Part shown: positions 32,809-38,842 of the stretch, in pieces
Position numbering within the stretch: the first letter of the stretch is position 1
How the letters are laid out: every line of letters begins with the position of its first letter
Assembly: GCF_000622895.1 (NCBI RefSeq)
Contig: NZ_AVCC01000026.1
Coordinates: forward strand, 1-38,842
DNA: 38,842 nt
Direction of reading: 5' to 3'
Origin: Herminiimonas sp. CN
GTDB lineage: Bacteria; Pseudomonadota; Gammaproteobacteria; Burkholderiales; Burkholderiaceae_D
Notes under the pieces: generated by a model
Database searches by the model: none
What the model was told of the DNA's origin: nothing
What the model saw: only the letters and a program-made list of their open reading frames with translations
Program-made: the position numbers and the translations under genes

Positions 32809-33099
32809 TTACGGTTTCAGTTCGATCTCGACGAAGACGAATTCATGCGGATTGATATTGACCACATTGTGCTCGGTGCCGACGCTGCGGGTGTACGACT
32901 GGCCGGCGGTAATGTCGACGGTGCGGTTGCCGTCCTTGATTTCCAGCAGCAGCTGGCCGCTGGTCTGCGGCACCACCACATAGTCGTAGCCGTGGCAGTG
33001 CCAGCCGGTTTCGGCGCCGGGCGGGAAGCGCCATTCGGTCACGGTGACGCGCTGATTGTCGATTTGTACGGTCGGTATTGCCGCTACGCGCTGCTGCAT
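32809..33099 (-). CDS. Small cupin-domain protein
   Basis: A 96-aa single-domain cupin. The metal-binding pattern is visible as GAETGWHCHGYDYVVVPQ (H32, H34 region) and the second motif around TEHNVVNINPHEFVFVEIEL. AGGGAG precedes the ATG at 33099, so longer upstream starts are rejected. It lies downstream of the NCS1 permease in the hydantoinase cluster. Similar small cupins accompany catabolic operons and may act as isomerases or sensors; the function here is unknown. Confidence 0.85.
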   Translation of the reverse strand: MQQRVAAIPTVQIDNQRVTVTEWRFPPGAETGWHCHGYDYVVVPQTSGQLLLEIKDGNRTVDITAGQSYTRSVGTEHNVVNINPHEFVFVEIELKP

Positions 33100-33260
33100 T
33101 GCTGTACTCCCTGGTGTGAATGAAATGCTTCGGTTGGATTTCGATCCGCCTGCGACCGCCAGCCCTGGCGCGATGCGGCGCTCGAGCGGCGTGCGGAAAA
33201 ATGCTTGGTGGAGTGAAAAATGAGCCGGTTTGTGCCGGTTTGTTTGTTGGAAGGCTGTGA

Positions 33261-33286
33261 TATGCGGGAGTTTTCGCTCCCGCATA
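33261..33286. terminator. Hairpin between the permease and cupin genes
   Basis: A perfect 10-bp inverted repeat TATGCGGGAG / CTCCCGCATA with loop TTTTCG. It has no T-tract on the minus strand, so it may be an RNA-stabilising or attenuating hairpin rather than a full terminator. Confidence 0.55.
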
Positions 33287-33315
33287 CGGATACGCACCGA
33301 TGGCCTGAGCCTGGA

Positions 33316-34671
33316 TTAGCAGCCCTGAAGCACGAACCACTGTTTCTTGGCGCGCGTCAGCATCAGCGCATAGGTCGCGATCGACACCACAAAAGTTGCC
33401 GGTGCTGAAAAAGTTTCCAGGCCGCCGCTGGCATGCATCAACGCCAGGCCCACCGCCGTACCCAAAAACCATGCGGTAAGCCCGCACGGATTGAAGGCCG
33501 GCACCCGTTCATGGTGACATTCGATCCGGCCGGAGAACATCTTGTCGTAAGTCGATGACAGGATATGCGTGAGCGCCACGCCGACCCACGCCACCACAAA
33601 CACGCCCTGGTAAGCCAGTGCCTGCAGGATGTAGCTGAACACGTTGACCAGCATCATCACGTATACCAGCACACCGACCACGATTGCCCACATCCACTTG
33701 GGCAGCTGAATTCCAAAAATATTCTGGAAAAATGCCTCCATGTTGACTGCGGCCAGATAGAAATTCGCGGTATTGATGCGCGTCTGCGTGACCCAGACGA
33801 ATACCAGGCCCCAGATCCCCATCAGCTTGAGCAGGCCGAGCACAATCGATACTTCGCTCAGGCCGCCTTCGGTCTTGATGGTGGTTGCCAGGAATATGCC
33901 GATCACGCCGTTGATGACGAACGTGAACAGGTAGAAAGGCATGCCGAAATTGAAGTTGGCATGGTAGCTTGCATCTTCCTGGCGGCCGAAGCGCGCATAG
34001 TCGAAGGTGTACATCATCAGTATCCAGACACCCATGAAGTAGGTGAAGCAATTCCACCAGCCATGGCTGACTTCGCCGCTTTGCGGGCCGACATTCAGCC
34101 ACGCATTGCTGTAGCCGTATTCGGAAACGGTCAGAACCACTGCGGCGATCAGGCCGATGATGTAAAACGGCAGCAATACGCCGTTGAGTTTGTCAAGCCA
34201 GGTCTGGATGCTGCCGAAAATCAGGATCACGCTATACACGACCACGATCAGATAGGCCAACTTGATGCTGGCTCCGGGGAAGTAATCGTGAATCGCCATC
34301 GCGATCACCGAACCTTCGAACACCGAGAAATACACCGCAGTGGCAAAGAAGATCAGGGTCGCCAGCGCGGCCCCGAAGTTGCCGAACAATACCCTGGAAA
34401 ACAGGGCCACCGAAAGGCCGGTCCTGATTGCATAGCGGCTGATCACGCTATTGATCAAGCCGTATGCAATGACCGACAGCACCATGCCGATGATGGCGTT
34501 GCGGGTGCCGAACTGGATCGCCAGCGTCGCCGCCACCACGATGTAAAACATCGCGCTGCACACGCCCCACCATGCCATGGTCAGCGCCCCTTTCTGCATT
34601 CGTTCATTGGATGGTACGGGTGCTGCGGTGTAGTCCGAATCACCTGCCGAATTTTCAATCTTGCCAGCCAT
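33316..34671 (-). CDS. NCS1-family purine-cytosine/hydantoin permease
   Basis: A 451-aa transporter of the nucleobase-cation-symport-1 family with about 12 helices: NERMQKGALTMAWWGVCSAM near 23, YAIRTGLSVALFSRVLFGNF near 80, WWNCFTYFMGVWILMMYTFD near 205, and TQTRINTANFYLAAVNMEAF near 292. NCS1 members import cytosine, purines, allantoin or hydantoins with Na+ or H+. A GGAGG stretch precedes the ATG. Beside hyuA/hyuB, it probably imports the cyclic ureide/hydantoin-like substrate of those enzymes. Confidence 0.92.
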   Translation of the reverse strand: MAGKIENSAGDSDYTAAPVPSNERMQKGALTMAWWGVCSAMFYIVVAATLAIQFGTRNAIIGMVLSVIAYGLINSVISRYAIRTGLSVALFSRVLFGNFGAALATLIFFATAVYFSVFEGSVIAMAIHDYFPGASIKLAYLIVVVYSVILIFGSIQTWLDKLNGVLLPFYIIGLIAAVVLTVSEYGYSNAWLNVGPQSGEVSHGWWNCFTYFMGVWILMMYTFDYARFGRQEDASYHANFNFGMPFYLFTFVINGVIGIFLATTIKTEGGLSEVSIVLGLLKLMGIWGLVFVWVTQTRINTANFYLAAVNMEAFFQNIFGIQLPKWMWAIVVGVLVYVMMLVNVFSYILQALAYQGVFVVAWVGVALTHILSSTYDKMFSGRIECHHERVPAFNPCGLTAWFLGTAVGLALMHASGGLETFSAPATFVVSIATYALMLTRAKKQWFVLQGC

Positions 34672-34730
34672 ATTGCCTCCGAATTGTATGAGAATAAATT
34701 ATCTAATTTGCCATCCTGTACTGCGGCTAA

Positions 34731-34820
34731 TTACGATCTCTTTCCGGCCTGATCGTCAAAACGAAGCGGGTTGATGTAGCTTGCCGGTTGGCGGGAAATC
34801 CTGCGTTGGGTGCTTGCCAT
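34731..34820 (-). CDS. 29-residue small ORF in the hydantoinase cluster
   Basis: A short frame on the coding strand of the cluster encodes MASTQRRISRQPASYINPLR FDDQAGKRS-type sequence (29 aa; basic, then a mixed C-terminus). An almost ideal AAGGAGACAAAC precedes its ATG, 67 bp after hyuA and 59 bp before the permease. It may be a real small protein, a translational coupler or a relic of a longer gene. No family is recognised. Confidence 0.45.
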   Translation of the reverse strand: MASTQRRISRQPASYINPLRFDDQAGKRS

Positions 34821-34886
34821 GTTTGTCTCCTTGCTTTTTATCTGCTCCGGCCCGCAGGCCGGGTTGTTTTTTACTGAGGGTGCAGC

Positions 34887-36974
34887 TCAGTCCGTTTTCT
34901 GGTCCCGGTAGGTAATGACGTAGGTGCCGCTGGCATCGAGCCGGGCATGCCAGCCCGGATTTATCACGATGGTGGTGGTAACTTCCTCGATCACTGCCGG
35001 ACCGCTCAGCGCATCGCCGGCGCCGAGCAGTTCGCCGTCATACACCGGGGTATGGAGCGCCATGCCGTCGCTGGAGAAAATCATGTCGCGATGGGTCTTG
35101 ATGGCGTTTTTCGCCTGCTTGCCCAGCGCGATGGTGGGCGGTACCAGAGGCGGGTTGCGGCCATATACGGTGCTTTCGATGTTGACGATCTCCACCATGC
35201 TTTGCGGCTCGCTATAGGTGAACAACTGTTCATGCAGCGTGTCGAAGGCAGCCCGGATCGTGGCTATGGTGCTGTCATTGACCGGAAGTTCGCCGATATC
35301 GACCGCACATTCATGCACCTGGCCGACATAGCGCATGTCCATGCTGCGCCGCATGGCGATGCGCTCGCGCGGGATGCCGTCCTGCTCCAGCGCGCTTGCC
35401 GCGTTTTTCTCCAGTTCGGCAAAGCGCTGCTCGACCCGCGCCAGATCGACCCGCTCGTCCAGGCGCATCGGGCACGCCGCCATGTAGTTGTACTTGATGT
35501 CGGACAGAATTTGACCGAATGCGCAGAGGCCGGACGCCAATTTCGGCACCAGTACCGTCGTGATGCCGATTTCCCGGGCCAGTGCGGTGATGTGCAGGCC
35601 GGTTGCGCCGCCGGCGCCGATCAGGGCGAAATCGCGCGGGTCGTAGCCGCGTTCGATCGAGACGCGGCGGATGCCGTTGACCATGTTGTTGTTGACGATG
35701 CTGTAGATGCCGTAGGCTGCTTTTTCGACCGAAATGCCGAGCGGCTTGGCGATGTGATCGAGAATCGCCTGGCGCGCGCCGGCACTGTCGACTTGCAGCC
35801 GCCCGCCCAGCAAGGAAACCGGATTCAGGTAGCCCAGCGCGACATTGGCGTCGGTCACGGTCGGCTCGGTGCCGCCGCGCATGTAGCATACCGGGCCGGG
35901 GCTGGCGCCGGCGCTTTGCGGACCGACATTCAGCAAGCCCATCGAGTCGATCCAGGCGATCGAGCCGCCGCCGGCGCCGAGGGTTTCGACCTGGATCATC
36001 GGGGTGCCAATCCGGTAGCGCAGGAAATCGATATCCTTGCTGACATTGGTCACGCCATTCTTGGTCAGCGTCATGTCGAACGAGGTGCCGCCCATGTCGA
36101 CCGTGATGATATTGTCGAAGCCGAGCGGCCGGCTGACGTACAGGCCGGCCTGCGGCGCCGAGGCCGGGCCGGAATTGATCGCGTTGACCGCGCGCGACAC
36201 CATCGCGTCGTGCGAAGCCATGCCGCCGTTCGACTGGTAATAGCGCACCGGCGTCTTGGTGCCGTGGTCCTTGAAGAACTGGTCGATTTTGGTGACGTAG
36301 CGTGCCAGCACCGGGCCCAGATAGGCATTCGTCACTGCGGTCGAGGTGCGGGTGTATTCGCGCATCTGCGGATAGACTTCCAGCCCGACCGAGACGTAGA
36401 CCTCCGGCAGCATTTCACGCACGATTTCTGCTGCGCGCCGTTCATGCTGCTCGTTGGCGACCGACCACAGGAAGGAAATCGCGACCGCTTCCACGCCCTC
36501 GGCCTTGAAGAAAGCGCAGGCGGCGCGCACATCGCCTTCGTTCAGCGCCGTCTTGATGCTGCCGTCGCTTAACACACGCTCCCGCACCGGCCGGCGCAGA
36601 TAGCGCTCCACCAGCATTTTGGCAGGCGGATACTGGCCGTCGTAGCGATGGCCTTCTTCCTTGTGGCCGAGGCGGATTTCGATCGAATCCTCGTGGCCGG
36701 CAGTGCAAATCAGGCCGGTTTTCACGCCCTTGTGCTGGATCAGTGCGTTCAGCCCGACGGTGGTGCCGTGCACGCACAGTTCGGTATTGGCGAGTATCTG
36801 TGCGACCGGCTTGTCCAGCGCGGCGGCGATTTGCTGCAAGCCGTCGGCGATTGCCCTGGTGCCGTCCTCCGGCGTCGAGGTGGCCTTGAATAAGCGTACA
36901 TTGCCGTCCTGATCGGCCAGCACGAAATCCGTGAAAGTGCCGCCTGCATCCACACCTAATCGATATTGTTTCAT
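34887..36974 (-). CDS. hyuA: Hydantoinase/oxoprolinase subunit A
   Basis: A 695-aa HyuA-type protein, the ATP-binding subunit of N-methylhydantoinase/5-oxoprolinase enzymes that open a cyclic amide ring with ATP hydrolysis. The N-terminus has the actin-like phosphate-binding GVDAGGTFTDFVLAD, and the HGTTVGLNALIQHKG and VDMGGTSFDMTLTKNGV motifs are present, as is the GAGGATGLHITALAREIG region. The subunit needs HyuB, encoded 42 bp upstream. GGAAGAGAC precedes the ATG. The substrate could be hydantoin, 5-oxoproline, creatinine-derived N-methylhydantoin or a lactam; sequence alone does not decide. Confidence 0.94.
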   Translation of the reverse strand: MKQYRLGVDAGGTFTDFVLADQDGNVRLFKATSTPEDGTRAIADGLQQIAAALDKPVAQILANTELCVHGTTVGLNALIQHKGVKTGLICTAGHEDSIEIRLGHKEEGHRYDGQYPPAKMLVERYLRRPVRERVLSDGSIKTALNEGDVRAACAFFKAEGVEAVAISFLWSVANEQHERRAAEIVREMLPEVYVSVGLEVYPQMREYTRTSTAVTNAYLGPVLARYVTKIDQFFKDHGTKTPVRYYQSNGGMASHDAMVSRAVNAINSGPASAPQAGLYVSRPLGFDNIITVDMGGTSFDMTLTKNGVTNVSKDIDFLRYRIGTPMIQVETLGAGGGSIAWIDSMGLLNVGPQSAGASPGPVCYMRGGTEPTVTDANVALGYLNPVSLLGGRLQVDSAGARQAILDHIAKPLGISVEKAAYGIYSIVNNNMVNGIRRVSIERGYDPRDFALIGAGGATGLHITALAREIGITTVLVPKLASGLCAFGQILSDIKYNYMAACPMRLDERVDLARVEQRFAELEKNAASALEQDGIPRERIAMRRSMDMRYVGQVHECAVDIGELPVNDSTIATIRAAFDTLHEQLFTYSEPQSMVEIVNIESTVYGRNPPLVPPTIALGKQAKNAIKTHRDMIFSSDGMALHTPVYDGELLGAGDALSGPAVIEEVTTTIVINPGWHARLDASGTYVITYRDQKTD

Positions 36975-37016
36975 TTGTCTCTTCCTCTGGTTATGTCGTG
37001 GAGTATTTTTTGCGTA

Positions 37017-38768
37017 TCAGCCACGCGCTGCGCGCAGCTTGCGGGTCGCCTCTTCCTGCACCGTGAAATTGGCCGGGTCGATTGCCACCCCGTATTCCGC
37101 GCGCGCCGCTTGCAGCGACACGAAGCCGTTGCGCACATCGGCTGCGACTTGTTGCGGGTCGCGCTCGAATGCTTTGCCCCAACCGCCGCCGCCCGGGTTG
37201 GAGGTGGCGACCCGCTTGCCATCCTGGATGGTCAGGATGGTGTTTTTCTTCAGCACTTCCAGTACCTGGTCGCCATCTTTCAGCTCGATGCAGCCGACCT
37301 TCAGCTCGGGGCAGGAGCTTTCGGCACCGTTTGCGCCCAGCGCCGGATAGTGGCGGCCTTCGCCGAAACTGATGACGGTCATCTCGTGGCCGAGCGGCTC
37401 CACTTCCCACACCGTGCCGCAGCCGCCGCGGTATTTGCCGGCACCGCCGCTATCCTGGATCAGGCTGTAGCGGTGGATCTGGATCGGATACGAATATTCC
37501 AGCGTTTCGATATCGCCGGAGAACAGTGCGCCGAAACAGCATTGCGGCCCGACCGAGTGCCAACCATCCATGTAAGCGGTGGCGCCGGCTCCGGAAATCA
37601 GCGAAGCCAGCACCATCGTCACGTACTCCTCGTTGTTGCGCGGGTCGAAGCCGGCAATGTTCACGCCGCTCGAATGGCCCCAGGAGCCGACTGCGCGTTC
37701 CGGCGCGAATTGTTCCAGCGACAGCCGCACCGCATCGGCCAGCGTCTCCATCGGGGTGGTGGTGCAATTCACATGCGGCGCCGGCTCCAGCGCATTGCAC
37801 AGCGTGCCCTTGGGGCCGAGATCGACCGAAATGCAGCGGTACAGGCCTTCGTTGTACGGCGGATCGATTTGCGCAAACATCATCAGGCCCAGATACACGC
37901 CAGAGATCGAATTGCCTTCGTACGAGTTGATGAAATACGGGATTTGCGGCGGGCTGGAAATCGTGATCCGGCATTCGTCGCCGGCCACCGTGACTTCGGC
38001 GCCGATGGTGATTTCGCCAAAACCGTGACCCGCATCTTCCAGCTTGGCGGTGGCGGAAAAAGTACCGTCCGGCAAGCTGCGGATCAAATCGCGCATGTGG
38101 CGGTCCGCCATGTCGAGCAAGGCATCGACGCAGCCCTGCACAGTCTCGATGCCGTACTTGTCGAGCAGCGCAATCAGGTTGCGCGCGCCGACCGTGACTG
38201 CACCCAGCTGGGCCCGCAAATCGCCTTCCTGATCGCGCCGCGAACGCATATTGGTCAGCATGAAATTGATCACGTCGTTGCGCGCCACGCCCTTGTCCCA
38301 CAGTTTGACCGGCGGAATGCGCAAGCCTTCGGCGTAAATTTCCTTGGCGTCCGGGTTGTAGCCGGCCGGCACCGGGCCGCCGATGTCGGTCACATGGCCT
38401 TTGCAGACGGTCCAGAACACCAGTTCGCCTTTATAGAACACCGGCTTGTACATGCAGCAATCGACGATATGGCTGCCCTTATAGGCCGGGTCGTTGTGGT
38501 AAATGATGTCGCCGTCGTGGATGTCGTCGCCGAAATACTCGGCCACGCATTTCATGGCCGGAATCAGGCCGCCCAGATGAATCGGGATATCCTGCCCCTG
38601 CAGGATCATTTCCGGGCGATGGTTGAAGATCGCATTACTGTAATCGTGCGCGACATTGAAGACGCTGGAGCGGGCAGTCTTTTCCAACGTCATAGTCATT
38701 TCGCGCTGGGTAGTCTCGAGCACGCCACGCACTACCGCCAGCGTGATTGGATCGATTTTCTGGTTCAT
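37017..38768 (-). CDS. hyuB: Hydantoinase/oxoprolinase subunit B
   Basis: A 583-aa HyuB-type subunit, the hydrolytic partner of HyuA. Hallmarks are the N-terminal IDPITLAVVRGVLETTQREM, SSVFNVAHDYSNAIFNH near 37, IIYHNDPAYKGSHIVD near 87, the mid-protein NGISGVYLG-like region, and the GGAGKYRGGCGTVWEVEPLG segment near 440. The ATG at 38768 follows GGAG; the open frame continues upstream to 38840 but without family similarity. It is the first gene of the leftward hyuB-hyuA-permease-cupin cluster visible here. More genes may lie beyond the window edge. Confidence 0.93.
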   Translation of the reverse strand: MNQKIDPITLAVVRGVLETTQREMTMTLEKTARSSVFNVAHDYSNAIFNHRPEMILQGQDIPIHLGGLIPAMKCVAEYFGDDIHDGDIIYHNDPAYKGSHIVDCCMYKPVFYKGELVFWTVCKGHVTDIGGPVPAGYNPDAKEIYAEGLRIPPVKLWDKGVARNDVINFMLTNMRSRRDQEGDLRAQLGAVTVGARNLIALLDKYGIETVQGCVDALLDMADRHMRDLIRSLPDGTFSATAKLEDAGHGFGEITIGAEVTVAGDECRITISSPPQIPYFINSYEGNSISGVYLGLMMFAQIDPPYNEGLYRCISVDLGPKGTLCNALEPAPHVNCTTTPMETLADAVRLSLEQFAPERAVGSWGHSSGVNIAGFDPRNNEEYVTMVLASLISGAGATAYMDGWHSVGPQCCFGALFSGDIETLEYSYPIQIHRYSLIQDSGGAGKYRGGCGTVWEVEPLGHEMTVISFGEGRHYPALGANGAESSCPELKVGCIELKDGDQVLEVLKKNTILTIQDGKRVATSNPGGGGWGKAFERDPQQVAADVRNGFVSLQAARAEYGVAIDPANFTVQEEATRKLRAARG

Positions 38769-38842
38769 TTGCAGTCTCCGTCTAACTTGATTGATGTGGT
38801 GTTGCCTGCGTGCAGCAGGGGCTTGCGGCACCCGTTGCATGC

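Noticed and set aside
34850..34875. Hairpin plus T-run at the end of hyuA (CCGGCC/GGCCGG then TTGTTTTTT)
   Set aside because: The T-run follows the stem only on the plus strand, while the genes there run on the minus strand, so it is not a credible terminator for hyuA. No plus-strand transcript is evident.
34947..36572. A 541-codon plus-strand frame over hyuA
   Set aside because: It is the antisense shadow of hyuA, which has complete family motifs on the minus strand.
1..38842. CRISPR arrays, tRNA or rRNA genes and known defence systems
   Set aside because: No regularly spaced repeats, no cloverleaf-like or rRNA-like sequences, and no cas, restriction-modification, toxin-antitoxin or retron genes were seen. 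DprA is present but is a housekeeping competence/recombination protein.

Overview
The window reads as chromosomal DNA from a betaproteobacterium, most likely a member of the Burkholderiales/Oxalobacteraceae (Herbaspirillum- or Collimonas-like). The grounds are the high GC of the coding regions, a LysM protein-dprA pair divergent from def, a gcdH/CoA-transferase pair with a divergent LysR regulator, and a gabT / polyamine-type ABC / gabD operon with a divergent MocR regulator. This is an inference from gene content and order; no 16S or other phylogenetic marker is present. No tRNA, rRNA or CRISPR array was recognised.

Layout. (1) 100-3829: a YafJ-type glutamine amidotransferase gene and a DUF488 gene appear once to have been neighbours. 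They are now separated by about 2.4 kb carrying a membrane-anchored antibiotic-biosynthesis-monooxygenase-domain gene, its divergent LysR regulator and the tail of a second LysR gene. The segment is bounded by two ~145-bp direct repeats. (2) 3948-6449: a uracil-DNA-glycosylase-family gene translationally coupled to a LysR gene, divergent from an EamA exporter. (3) 6469-12820: a frameshifted ribA, an orphan TAXI-type solute-binding protein paired with a zinc-ribbon membrane protein, a TrmB-like methyltransferase, dprA, a LysM envelope protein, and divergent def. (4) 12853-16364: the glutaryl-CoA module (LysR, gcdH, CoA-transferase). (5) 16646-21291: an accessory island of small envelope/stress proteins (DUF3309, a Cys-repeat periplasmic protein, CsbD, two small lipoproteins, an exported methyltransferase-like lipoprotein), edged by a decayed resolvase tail and a truncated IS5-family transposase. 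(6) 21302-30841: GABA/polyamine catabolism: MocR regulator, gabT, a four-gene ABC importer, gabD, and a strong terminator. (7) 31115-38768: an AraC regulator and a MarC protein, then a leftward cluster of hydantoinase/oxoprolinase hyuB-hyuA, a 29-codon small ORF, an NCS1 permease and a cupin.

How the genes work together. The GABA block forms a complete uptake-to-succinate route: a periplasmic binding protein, two permeases and an ATPase import a polyamine/GABA-like compound, GabT transaminates it, and GabD oxidises the semialdehyde to succinate. The gcdH block links activation of glutarate (CoA-transferase) to oxidation of glutaryl-CoA. The hyu cluster couples an NCS1 importer for a cyclic amide/nucleobase-like compound with ATP-dependent ring opening.

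The most notable non-routine observations are: the repeat-bounded insertion at 848-3491; the ribA frameshift; a shared C-terminal Cys-x9-Cys tail on two adjacent exported or membrane proteins (7208-8923); the three-fold Cys-x10-Cys repeat protein; a perfect 38-bp palindrome after gabT; candidate LysR operators; and a small ORF with a strong ribosome-binding site inside the hydantoinase cluster. I did not find a convincing wholly new defence or biosynthetic system.
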